NCBI GenBank assembly: GCA_028868235.1 | Contig: JAGWUW010000010.1 | Span: 1-19,276 of the forward strand | Direction: 5' to 3' | Length of the DNA: 19,276 nt | From: Betaproteobacteria bacterium | GTDB taxonomy: Bacteria > Pseudomonadota > Gammaproteobacteria > Burkholderiales > Rhodocyclaceae | In this document: positions 7,733 through 16,600 of the stretch, in pieces | How the letters are laid out: each line of letters begins with the position of its first letter | Position numbering within the stretch: position 1 is the first letter of the stretch | Notes under the pieces: generated by a model | Told to the model about the DNA's origin: nothing | Seen by the model: the letters and a program-made list of their open reading frames with translations, nothing else | Database searches by the model: none | Made by a program: the position numbers and the translations under genes

Positions 7733-8578
7733 TCAGCCCAGCCAGTCCAGCAAGTCCTCGATTAGGTCATCGACAGCACCCAGGGAAAGATTGAAATAGG
7801 CGCAAGCCGATTCGGCTGCCTTGGCCCATTCCTCTTCGTCTGTCCCGTTATTGTGGAGGCGTGTGATGTGCTCGGCGAGGACATTGATGGCAATCAACGC
7901 ACGCGAGATATCGGCGATACTGCCTGGCTTACTGAGTACGCTGTAATCATGGTGGTAGAGCACGCCTTCGGAAACGAAATCGGGCAAATGCCAGCGCTTG
8001 GACAGGAAGTAGCCGACCACCGCATGATTGGTTCCCAGTATCTCATCCTCAACTTCGGTGAACATCCGCTCCTCGCAGGCATTCGCTTTGGCCAACACTT
8101 CCTTGGTTTGCGGAAAACGCTTCATCAGCAGCGGGATGCCGCAGTCGTGAAAGAGACCGAAGGTATAGGCAACATCAGGGCGCACGCAGCGGAGGCGTTT
8201 GGCGAGTTCGGCTGAAGCGCGTGCCGTCAATGCTGAGCTTTCCCAGAAACGCTCCAACGAGATGTCCTGCTCTCCAGCCAACGCCAGCTTCAACAAATGG
8301 CCGACGACCATGTTGAACACACTGCGCATCCCCAGCACGTTAATGGCCTGCATGACGGAAACCATTTTGTTGCCGGTGGAAAACGCTGGTGAATTAGCGA
8401 CCAGCATGACATGCCCGGACAAGGCGACGTCCTTGCTGATCAGAAGGCCGACCTCACGCTGATCCGGAATATCCTTCTTGAGTTCGGCATCCAGTTCGAT
8501 CAGAACAGCGGGGCACGGGGGAATGTCCACCCCGTTCAGCATGCTTTGCATGAGTTTTTCTTCTGGGAATGCGTTCAT
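7733..8578 (-). CDS. HDOD domain protein
   Basis: A 281-residue cytosolic protein with one HDOD domain, about residues 14-215. Typical parts are IPPCPAVLIELDAEL near the start, ISKDVALSGHVMLVANSPAF (48-67), SVMQAINVLGMRSVFNMVVG (74-93) and GLFHDCGIPLLMKRFP (141-156), where an HD pair (144-145) survives. HDOD proteins lack proven enzyme activity and act in signal transduction, often with c-di-GMP networks. A purine-rich AGAGAG precedes the ATG. It runs against nosD (23 bases between stops) and lies 108 bases after cysB on the same strand, with no terminator visible in between; that gap otherwise holds nothing I recognise. Confidence 0.88.
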   Translation of the reverse strand: MNAFPEEKLMQSMLNGVDIPPCPAVLIELDAELKKDIPDQREVGLLISKDVALSGHVMLVANSPAFSTGNKMVSVMQAINVLGMRSVFNMVVGHLLKLALAGEQDISLERFWESSALTARASAELAKRLRCVRPDVAYTFGLFHDCGIPLLMKRFPQTKEVLAKANACEERMFTEVEDEILGTNHAVVGYFLSKRWHLPDFVSEGVLYHHDYSVLSKPGSIADISRALIAINVLAEHITRLHNNGTDEEEWAKAAESACAYFNLSLGAVDDLIEDLLDWLG

Positions 8579-8686
8579 ATGCTCTCTTTTACGGACACCT
8601 GGGAAGCGATTGCTTCACAGGGCGACCCCTCCATCTGGCAAGGATCATGATACCAGTACGCCGTCAGCATGGGAAAGCCATTAGCA

Positions 8687-9628
8687 TTACAATTGATACT
8701 CGTCGCCGCCGCCCTGCATGGCCATTTCGACAACCCGCTTCGACAAATGGGGTGCGAACAGGGCGATCAGGTCATAGTCGTAACGCCGCAGATAGGTACC
8801 GCGGCGCAAGGCGATGCGCGTCGTATTCGATTCGAACAGATGGCCGGCATCGAGTGCCGCCAGACCCGCATCGCGCTGCGGATCGACAGCCAACGCCGAA
8901 ATAATGCCCAAACCGAGCCCCAAGCTGACGTAGGTCTTGATCACATCCGCATCCAGCGCGGTCAGCGCAATATTCGGTTGCACACCGATGCGCTCGAAAG
9001 CTCGGTTGATGCGTGAACGACCGGTAAAGGCCGTGTCGTAGGTAATGAGTGGCCAGCGTGCCAGTTCGTTCAGCGACAGGGGTTGCGACTTGAGGATAGG
9101 GTGGTTTTCAGGGGCAATCACGCAATGCGTCCATTGACGTACCGGCAGCGTGATCAATTGTGGGTACTGATCGAGCGCTTCGGTAGCAATACCGATATCC
9201 GCTTCACCAGCCACCACCCATTCGGCAATCTGCGTCGGACTGCCCTGGTGCATTTCCAGCTTGACCGAGGGATGCTGGGACACGAAGTCGCGAACGACGA
9301 CCGGCAGGGCATATCGAGCCTGTGTATGCGTGGCGGCCAGCACCAGCCGCCCGCTATTACCGGTGGCAAACTCGGCACTTGCTCGCTTGAGGTTTTCTGC
9401 CTCGCGCAAGATGCTTTCGGCGATACCCAACACCACCTTTCCCGGCTCGGTGACCCCGGTGAAGCGCTTGCCACTGCGCTCGAAAATAGCCACCCCAAGT
9501 TCGTCTTCGAGCAGCTTCACCTGTTTCGATATTCCGGGCTGCGAGGTGTACAGCCTCTCGGCTGCTTCCGAAACATTCAGCCCCTGGCGCTGAATCTCGA
9601 CGATGTAACGGAGTTGCTGGAGTTTCAT
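8687..9628 (-). CDS. cysB: CysB-type LysR family transcriptional regulator
   Basis: A 313-residue LysR-type regulator. The N-terminus MKLQQLRYIVEI and the helix-turn-helix region (LNVSEAAERLYTSQPGISKQ, residues 17-36, then VKLLEDELG) are nearly those of E. coli CysB/Cbl. The effector domain keeps ATHTQARYALP, the segment that binds sulfate or acetylserine in CysB. In the family, CysB activates cysteine biosynthesis and sulfate uptake genes when N-acetylserine signals sulfur shortage. It is divergent from the TSUP-cysI-DUF934-cysH unit, its probable target, across 83 bases. CysB and its paralogue Cbl cannot be told apart with certainty here; the context favours CysB. Confidence 0.92.
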   Translation of the reverse strand: MKLQQLRYIVEIQRQGLNVSEAAERLYTSQPGISKQVKLLEDELGVAIFERSGKRFTGVTEPGKVVLGIAESILREAENLKRASAEFATGNSGRLVLAATHTQARYALPVVVRDFVSQHPSVKLEMHQGSPTQIAEWVVAGEADIGIATEALDQYPQLITLPVRQWTHCVIAPENHPILKSQPLSLNELARWPLITYDTAFTGRSRINRAFERIGVQPNIALTALDADVIKTYVSLGLGLGIISALAVDPQRDAGLAALDAGHLFESNTTRIALRRGTYLRRYDYDLIALFAPHLSKRVVEMAMQGGGDEYQL

Positions 9629-9711
9629 GGCCGCACTTAATAACCGGGAGATATAACAATCTAACTCAATATTCTTTTTGATTCAAATTAGCGCTGCTAG
9701 GATGCTTTCCC
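9629..9711. promoter_or_regulatory. Divergent control region between cysB and the TSUP-cysI operon
   Basis: This 83-base AT-rich gap (much richer in A/T than its neighbours) must contain both divergent promoters and is the natural place for CysB binding. TAGGAT at 9698-9703 is a possible -10 but also contains AGGA (9699-9702), a plausible ribosome site for the ATG at 9712. I could not fix a -35 or a clear CysB site; those are inferred from gene arrangement only. Confidence 0.5.
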
Positions 9712-10488
9712 ATGGATTATCTCTATACCCTTTCAGGTTTCGCAGTTGGCGCAATCGTTGGCCTGACCGGCGTCGGTGGCGGCTCGCTGATGACGCCGCT
9801 ACTCGTTCTGCTATTTGGCGTGCATCCAGCCACCGCAGTTGGCACCGACCTGCTCTACGCAGCCATGACCAAGGCCGGAGGGACGGTAGCGCACGGCCGG
9901 AAAGGGCATATCGACTGGGCAATTACCGGACGCCTCGCTGCCGGCAGCATCCCGGCTGCTGCCATCACCATTTTCGTTCTATCGCACCTACCAAAGGGCA
10001 GCAATGCCATTGCCGCTGTCGTGTCACATGGCCTCGGCTTTGCCCTGATGCTGACAGCCATCGCGATCACGTTCGGTCGCAAACTGCGCGAGTATGCCGG
10101 CAAACACGAAGAATCCGCACTCCGTCAATGCTGCCTAGGCAAGATCACTGTCGCTGTTGGCGCCATCCTGGGCGTGCTAGTGACTATTTCATCAGTGGGT
10201 GCGGGCGCATTGGGTGTCGCTGCGCTGTTTTTCCTCTACCCTAAACTTTCACCGGTGAAGATTGTCGGATCGGATGTCGCCCATGCCGTTCCGCTCACTC
10301 TGGTCGCCGGCCTGGGTCACTGGATGCTGGGTGGCGTTGACTGGACGCTGCTCGGTGCCCTGCTTCTCGGTTCGCTACCCGGCATCTGGGTGGGTAGCCA
10401 TCTTTCCGCCAAAGTGCCGGAACACATCCTCCGCCGCATTCTGGCCTCCATGCTGGTGCTCATCGGTACCAAGCTGGTTTTTGCTTAA
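9712..10488 (+). CDS. TSUP family (TauE/SafE) membrane transporter, probably sulfur-related
   Basis: A 258-residue polytopic inner-membrane protein with the two-fold repeat of the TSUP family. The first repeat has GLTGVGGGSLMTPLLVLLFG (about 18-37) and ATAVGTDLLYAAMTK; the second has TISSVGAGALGVAALFFLYP followed by IVGSDVAHAVPLTLVAGLGH. Family members move sulfite, sulfate or sulfonates across the membrane. As the first gene of an operon with cysI and cysH and divergent from cysB, this one probably imports sulfate or exports excess sulfite; direction and substrate cannot be read from the sequence. The stop is 9 bases before cysI. Confidence 0.88.
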   Translation: MDYLYTLSGFAVGAIVGLTGVGGGSLMTPLLVLLFGVHPATAVGTDLLYAAMTKAGGTVAHGRKGHIDWAITGRLAAGSIPAAAITIFVLSHLPKGSNAIAAVVSHGLGFALMLTAIAITFGRKLREYAGKHEESALRQCCLGKITVAVGAILGVLVTISSVGAGALGVAALFFLYPKLSPVKIVGSDVAHAVPLTLVAGLGHWMLGGVDWTLLGALLLGSLPGIWVGSHLSAKVPEHILRRILASMLVLIGTKLVFA

Positions 10489-10497
10489 GGACGTTTC

Positions 10498-12171
10498 ATG
10501 TACAAGTATGATGCCATCGACCGCCAACTGATCAACGAACGTGTTGCCCAGTTTCGCGATCAAGTTCGCCGCTGGAAAGCCGGCGAACTGAGCGATGACG
10601 AATTCCGCCCGCTTCGCCTGCAGAACGGCCTCTACATCCAGCGCCACGCACCGATGTTCCGTATTGCCGTACCCTACGGCATGATGAACTCAGCCCAGTT
10701 GCGCACCCTGGCCAAGGTTGCCCGCAAGTACGATCGTGGCTATGGTCACTTCACGACCCGCCACAACCTGCAACTGAACTGGCCGAAGATCGAAGACGTA
10801 CCGGAAATTCTTGCCGAATTGGCTGAAGTCGAGATGCACGCCATCCAGACTTCTGGCAACTGCCTGCGCAACATCACCACTGATCAATTTGCTGGCGTGG
10901 CTGCCGACGAACTCATCGACCCGCGCCCGCTGGCCGAGATCATGCGCCAGTGGACAACCTTCCACCCGGAATTCGCTTTCCTGCCGCGCAAGTTCAAGAT
11001 CGCCATTTCCGGCACACGCGACGACCGTACCGTAACCTGGTTCCATGACATCGGACTGCGCCTCAAGCAGATCGATGGTCAGGTCGGCTTCACAGTTATC
11101 GTTGGCGGCGGTCTCGGCCGCACACCGGTCCGTGGCGAAATCGTTCGCGACTTCCTGCCCTGGCAGGACATCCTCTCCTATTGCGAAGCCATCCTGCGCG
11201 TTTATAACCGCTATGGCCGCCGCGACAATGCCTACAAGGCCCGCATCAAGATTCTCGTCCAGTCGCTTGGCATCGACGCTTTCCGCGAGCAGGTCGAGGC
11301 CGAATGGGCACACGGCCGAGGGGGACCGATGACCATCACCCAGGCCGAATATGACCGCGTCGCCGCCCACTTCACCGCCCCCGCCTACGAGGCAGTCGGC
11401 GAAGTCGAACTGCCAGTCGACAAGGCCTTCCAGCGTTGGCTGGAACGCAACACCCAAGCCCACAAGATGGCCGGCTACACCGCTGTCACGCTGTCACTCA
11501 AACAACATGGCGTTGCACCAGGCGACATTACTTCGGAGCAGATGGAAATCGTCGCCGACCTAGCCGATCGTTACAGCTTTGGCGAATTGCGTATCAGCCA
11601 TGAGCAGAACATCATCCTGGCGGACGTCAAGAAGTCCGATCTGCCGGACGTATGGCAAAAAGCCAAGGCTGCCGGTCTGGCAACGCCCAATATCGGCCTG
11701 CTGACCAGCATCATCTGCTGCCCCGGCGGCGATTTCTGCGACTTGGCCAACGCCAAGTCCATCCCTATCGCCACCGCCATCCAGGCGCGCTTCGACGATC
11801 TGGACTACCTGTTCGATATCGGCGACCTCGACCTCAACATCTCCGGCTGTATGAATGCCTGCGGTCATCACCACGTCGGCCACATCGGTGTGCTTGGTGT
11901 GGACAAGAACAACGACGAGTTTTATCAGGTCACCCTCGGCGGCCGTCAGGGCAACGAAGCCAAGCTCGGCAAGGTGATTGGCCCCTCTTTCTCGGCTGGT
12001 GAAATGCCGGACGCCATCGAGAAGATCATTAAGGTCTATCTCGAAAATCGCCATGCCGACGAGCGTTTCCTCGATACCTTCGATCGCATCGGTATCGACC
12101 CGTTCAAAAACCGTGTTTACGAAGGCCGCGCCCACGGCAAGGCTAAGACTGCAGAAGTGGAGGCCGCATAA
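10498..12171 (+). CDS. cysI: Sulfite reductase hemoprotein subunit (siroheme / [4Fe-4S])
   Basis: A 557-residue cytosolic enzyme of the nitrite/sulfite reductase family, reducing sulfite to sulfide with six electrons. Two ferredoxin-like halves are present; RQHAPMFRIAVPYG near the start and FTTRHNLQLNW (about 83-93) belong to the first. The cluster/siroheme ligands are C408-x5-C414 (CCPGGDFC) and C451-x3-C455 (SGCMNACGHHH). Length agrees with the pseudomonad/betaproteobacterial CysI that works without an adjacent cysJ flavoprotein, and no cysJ occurs here, so the electron donor is encoded elsewhere. Assimilatory nitrite reductase is the alternative, but cysH and cysB alongside favour sulfite. 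A GGA ribosome site precedes the start; the stop overlaps the next gene (TAATG). Confidence 0.93.
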   Translation: MYKYDAIDRQLINERVAQFRDQVRRWKAGELSDDEFRPLRLQNGLYIQRHAPMFRIAVPYGMMNSAQLRTLAKVARKYDRGYGHFTTRHNLQLNWPKIEDVPEILAELAEVEMHAIQTSGNCLRNITTDQFAGVAADELIDPRPLAEIMRQWTTFHPEFAFLPRKFKIAISGTRDDRTVTWFHDIGLRLKQIDGQVGFTVIVGGGLGRTPVRGEIVRDFLPWQDILSYCEAILRVYNRYGRRDNAYKARIKILVQSLGIDAFREQVEAEWAHGRGGPMTITQAEYDRVAAHFTAPAYEAVGEVELPVDKAFQRWLERNTQAHKMAGYTAVTLSLKQHGVAPGDITSEQMEIVADLADRYSFGELRISHEQNIILADVKKSDLPDVWQKAKAAGLATPNIGLLTSIICCPGGDFCDLANAKSIPIATAIQARFDDLDYLFDIGDLDLNISGCMNACGHHHVGHIGVLGVDKNNDEFYQVTLGGRQGNEAKLGKVIGPSFSAGEMPDAIEKIIKVYLENRHADERFLDTFDRIGIDPFKNRVYEGRAHGKAKTAEVEAA

Positions 12172-12677
12172 TGGCGCAACTGATCAAGAACGGCGCTCCC
12201 GCAGCCGATACCTGGACGACTCTGGAACTGGCCGACGGCGAAAGCCCTGAATCCGTTCCCCTGCCAGCCGGCGACGTCATTTTCCCACTCGCTGTCTGGC
12301 AAGCGCGCAAGGCCGAAATCGCCGCACGCCCACGCATTGGCCTGCAGTTGCAATCGGCCGACCGTGTCGAGGACGTGGCCGACGACCTGGCATCCTTCGC
12401 CATCATCGCTGTTCACTTCCCAAAATTCGTCGATGGTCGCGGTTATTCGACTGCCGCCCTACTCCGTCAGCGCTACGGCTATACGGGCGAACTGCGTGCC
12501 GTCGGCGATGTGCTGCACGACCAGCTGTTCTTCATGCGCCGCGTCGGCTTCGACAGCTACGCACTAAAGGATGGCAAGAGCCTGCCCTACGCCATCGAGG
12601 TGGGCTTCAAACCTTTCAGCAACACCTACCAGGGCGCCACCGACCAAGCCCAACCCTACTTCCGCCGCCGTGCCTGA
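12171..12677 (+). CDS. DUF934 protein of the cysI-cysH operon
   Basis: A 168-residue soluble protein recognised as the DUF934 family by its position and by segments such as FPLAVWQARKAEI, GLQLQSADRVEDVADDL, FPKFVDGRGYSTAALLRQRYGY and LRAVGDVLHDQLFFMRRVGFD. It contains no cysteine at all, so it is not an iron-sulfur electron carrier. The family is usually found between cysI and cysH in proteobacteria and is often described as an oxidoreductase-linked protein, but I know of no proven activity. A part in sulfite reductase assembly or electron delivery is inference from context only. It overlaps cysI by one base and ends 9 bases before cysH. Confidence 0.85.
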   Translation: MAQLIKNGAPAADTWTTLELADGESPESVPLPAGDVIFPLAVWQARKAEIAARPRIGLQLQSADRVEDVADDLASFAIIAVHFPKFVDGRGYSTAALLRQRYGYTGELRAVGDVLHDQLFFMRRVGFDSYALKDGKSLPYAIEVGFKPFSNTYQGATDQAQPYFRRRA

Positions 12678-12686
12678 GAATCCAAA

Positions 12687-13406
12687 ATGTCGCCCAGTCT
12701 GCTTAATATAACCCCGGAACTGACCGCCAGCGTCGCCACCAAGACCAAGGCAGTCAAAGCCCTGCTCACCGATATCGCCGACAACTGGTCACCTGCCACC
12801 TTCGCCAACAGCCTGGGCGCCGAAGATATGGTGCTGACCGACCTCATCGTCAAGACCAAGCTACCGATCGAAATCTTCAGCCTGGATACCGGCCGCCTGC
12901 CACTGGAGACCTATGATCTGATGGCTGCGGTGGACAAGCAATACGGTCTGAAACTGAAGATCTATTTCCCGCAGGCCGAGGAAGTGGAAAGCTACGTTCG
13001 CCAGCACGGTATCAACGCCTTCTACGACTCCGTCACTCTGCGCAAGGCCTGTTGCTACGCCCGCAAGGTCGAACCGCTGAAGCGCGCCCTGGCCGGCAAA
13101 CGCGCCTGGATTACCGGACTGCGTGCCCAGCAGGCCGCTACCCGCGTCGGTTTGCCATTCCGCGAGTACGACGAAGGCAACGGCCTGGAGAAGTTCAATC
13201 CGCTCTCCGACTGGACGGAAAAGGAAGTATGGACCTACATCAAGCAGCATGCCGTACCCTACAACGCCCTACACGACAAGTTCTACCCCAGCATCGGCTG
13301 CGCTCCGTGCACCCGTGCGATTTCGCCAGGTGAGGATATCCGCGCTGGACGCTGGTGGTGGGAAAACCCCGACTCCAAGGAATGCGGGTTACACGTAAAA
13401 GGCTGA
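12687..13406 (+). CDS. cysH: Assimilatory adenylylsulfate (APS/PAPS) reductase
   Basis: A 239-residue cytosolic reductase that reduces activated sulfate to sulfite using thioredoxin-type donors. The N-type ATP-pyrophosphatase fold shows FANSLGAEDMVLTDL (39-53) and FSLDTGRLPLETY (64-76). Two cysteine pairs, C122-C123 and C205-x2-C208, are the [4Fe-4S] ligands of the APS-using type, and the catalytic Cys233 is in the C-terminal KECGLH. Because the cluster cysteines are present, APS rather than PAPS is the likely substrate. It supplies sulfite to CysI in the same operon. The start at 12687 follows only a weak ribosome site. A terminator follows 28 bases after the stop. Confidence 0.93.
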   Translation: MSPSLLNITPELTASVATKTKAVKALLTDIADNWSPATFANSLGAEDMVLTDLIVKTKLPIEIFSLDTGRLPLETYDLMAAVDKQYGLKLKIYFPQAEEVESYVRQHGINAFYDSVTLRKACCYARKVEPLKRALAGKRAWITGLRAQQAATRVGLPFREYDEGNGLEKFNPLSDWTEKEVWTYIKQHAVPYNALHDKFYPSIGCAPCTRAISPGEDIRAGRWWWENPDSKECGLHVKG

Positions 13407-13434
13407 TCACCGCAACACTGTCTGTTCTACCACC

Positions 13435-13463
13435 AAGCCCAGTCATACGCTGGGCTTTTCTTT
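13435..13463 (+). terminator. Intrinsic terminator of the TSUP-cysI-DUF934-cysH operon
   Basis: AAGCCCAG (13435-13442) pairs perfectly with CTGGGCTT (13450-13457) around a seven-base loop, followed directly by TTCTTT. It lies 28 bases after the cysH stop. Confidence 0.8.
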
Positions 13464-13528
13464 GTGGATGGGTGATGTATGCTGCACAAAACCCATTTAC
13501 CATGCGAAGTACATGGAATTTTTTCGAC

Positions 13529-13564
13529 TTCAGCATGATGGCAAGCAATCCAAGCTATGCTGAA
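13529..13564. repeat. Inverted repeat upstream of the large PBP gene
   Basis: In the 207-base gap 13407-13613, after the cysH terminator, TTCAGCAT (13529-13536) is matched perfectly by ATGCTGAA (13557-13564) with 20 bases between. A smaller repeat, CCATG (13500-13504) and CATGG (13512-13516), lies just before it. TTGAAA at 13569-13574 could be a -35 for the next gene, with only a poor -10 (TCAGAT, 13593-13598). The repeat could be an operator or chance; nothing else in the gap is recognisable. Confidence 0.35.
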
Positions 13565-13613
13565 TCCGTTGAAAAACGACTGACATAATTATTCAGATAG
13601 CCCGCCTCCAACG

Positions 13614-16600
13614 ATGTCCGGAATCGCACACAACAACAATACCCAGCCCCGACGCTGGAAACTCTATCTATCCCTTACTGTTCTGGGCCTTGGTGCCGTC
13701 GTCGGTACCGCCACCTGGGTAGAACTGCAGGAATCGACCTTCCAGGCCGACTATTTCACCCGACTCGCCAAAACCTCGACCTGGAAAGTCGAAGCGGGTG
13801 AAGACAAGAACATCTGGCTACCCAGTGCCGGCCCCTATGAGCAACGCCTGGGGTACGCCCAACTCAAGACATTCCTCCCACGCATGGCTGGTGCCGGCTT
13901 CGCTGTCACGGCCCAGGCCCGACAATCCCAAGGTTTTCGCGATATCGTCGGACAGGGCCACTTCCCGATTTATCGCGAAAAATCGCGGGCCGGCCTGACC
14001 ATTCTCGACCGCAACGGCCAGGCCCTCTACGACAGCCAGTATCCTCGGGTGCAATACGCCGACTTCGAGGCCGTGCCGCCCGTGCTGGTTGAAGCCCTAC
14101 TGTTCATCGAAAACCGCGACCTTCTTGATCCTTCCGCCCCGAAACGCAACCCGGCCGTCGACTGGGGCCGTCTGACCCGGGTCGCTGCCGGCCAGGCTAT
14201 GCGCCACGTCAACCTGGGCGGGGGACGCGCCGGAGGCAGCACGCTGGCCACGCAGATCGAGAAATTCCGTCACTCTCCCGGCGGTCGCACGCGTGATACC
14301 GACGACAAGTATCACCAGATGATGTCGGCAGCCCTACGCGCCTATCAGGATGGCGAAGAAACCCTGCCGGCGCGCCGCCGCATTGTGCTCGACTTCATCA
14401 ATTCCGTGCCTCTCGGCGGGATTCCCGGCTATGGCGAGGTCAACGGCCTCGGTGATGGCCTGTGGGCTTGGTACGGCCAGGATTTTGCCAAGGTCAACCA
14501 GTTGCTGGCGGACCCCAAGGCGGATCTGACCGCACGTGCCAATGCCTTCAAGCAGGCGCTGTCGCTCTTTGTCGCCCAGCGCCGCCCTTCGGGGCTACTC
14601 GGCGATACCACCGGTCGCCTTAACGCCCTGACCGACAGCTACATTCGCCTGCTCGCCGAAGATCAGTTGATTCCGGCCGACCTGCGCGAGGCTGCCCTCA
14701 AGGTTGAAATCCAACCAGCACGTCAGGCGAGACCTGGCGAGGAGGTTTCGTTTGTCGAACGTAAGGCAGTCAACGACATTCGTGGCTACCTCAGCGATCT
14801 CCTCGATGTCGAAAATCTCTACGCTCTCGACCGCTACGACCTGACCATCCACACCACCCTTGATGGCCCCAGCCAGCAAGCGGTGACGCGCATCCTCAAT
14901 CGCCTTGCCGATCCGGCCTTCCTGGCCTGCGCCGGCCTCAAGGAAACCCGCCTGCTTGACCAAGGTGATCCCAAGCAGGTCAATTACAGCCTGACTCTCT
15001 ACGAGCGTACGCCAACTGCCAACGTGCTGCGCATCCAGGCAGACAACCTCGACCAGCCGCTCGACATCAACGCTGGCACCAAACTCGATCTCGGTTCCAG
15101 CGCAAAATTCCGAACCTTGGTCTCTTACCTTCTGGTTGTCGCCGATCTGCACAAACGCTACGGCGCCATGCCAGCCGAAGAACTGGCCAAGCTGCCGCAC
15201 CACCCGGCCGACCGCCTGAGCAACTGGGCAATCGACACCCTGCGCGCCAAACCGGAAATGCCGCTGGAAGCCCTACTCGAAGCTGCCATGGAGCGCCACT
15301 ATTCAGCCAACCCCGGTGAAACCTTCTTCACCGGCGGCGGCATCCACCGCTTCGGCAATTTCAAGCACGAAGACGACGGCAAAAACCCCAGCGTGGCCGA
15401 AGCACTTGAACAATCGGTCAATCTGGCCTTCGTCCGCATCATGCATGACGTCGTCCATTACCACGCTTACGAAGCTGTCGACGCCCCGGCGCGGGGGCTG
15501 CGCGACAAGGATGACGACGAAACCCGTCAGGCCTTTCTCAACCGCTTCGCCGAGCGAGAAGGCCTGGGTTTCCTGCGCACCTACTGGCACAAGTACCGCG
15601 ATGTGGCTCCTGAGGATCGACTGGAATTACTCAGCGACTCAGTACCTGCCCGCCCTGTGCCGCAAGCCGCTGCCTACCTCAGCGTGCTACCCAAGAGCGA
15701 TTTCACTAGTTTCACCGCCTTCATGCGCAAGCAGCTCGGCGACAAGGCAGGTACCGATGCCAGCCTGCGTAAGCTGTTCGACGCCCACGCCACCCGCCAG
15801 TACAGCCTGGCCGACCAGGGCTACCTGGCCCGGGTACATCCGCTTGAACTGTGGCTGGTCCGCCATCTGCAGAGCCAGCCGAAGGCCACGCTCAAGGATA
15901 TTGTCCCAGCTAGCGTCGAAGCCCGACGCGATGCCTCGAAATGGCTGTTCGCCCCACGCTTCAAGCATGCTCAGCAAGTGCGTATCGATATTGTCGTCGA
16001 AGTGGCGGCTTTCGAGCGTATCGCCGAAGAGTGGCGGAGCCTTGGCTACCCCTTCGAGCACTTGGTGCCTTCGCTGGCAACTTCGATCGGCAGTTCCGCC
16101 GACCGACCGGCTGCCCTCGCCGAACTGATGGGCATCGTGGTCAACGACGGTATTCGCCGCCCAACCGTACGCATCGACGAACTCCGCTTTGCCGCCAACA
16201 CACCCTTCGAAACGCAACTGCAGCGGCAAACCGAAGCCGGCCAGCGGGTCATGCCAGCCGAAGTCGCCCAAGTCACCCGTCGCGCCCTGCTGCGCGTGGT
16301 CAACAGCGGCACAGCACGACGCATCAAGGACGCTTACAGGGACAACGACGAAAAACCTCTGGCTGTCGGTGGCAAGACGGGTACCGGTGATCACCGCTCC
16401 AAGGTCATCGGCGCCGATGGCAGCGTGCGCAGCGCCAAGGTCATGAACCGCGCCGCCACCTTCGCCTTCTACATTGGCGACCGCTTCTACGGTGTAGTCA
16501 CCGCCTTCGTTCCCGGATCAAAAGCAGCTGGCTACGATTTCACCTCGGCCCTGCCGGTACAGATCATGAAGGAAATGGAGCCCGTTCTACGCCCCCTGAT

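Noticed and set aside
8644..8651. ATCATGAT palindrome in the gap between cysB and the HDOD gene
   Set aside because: Too short, isolated, and not placed with a convincing promoter.
13355..13588. Small 77-codon frame across the cysH end and the following spacer
   Set aside because: It overlaps cysH and spans the operon terminator, has no good start signal and no family resemblance.
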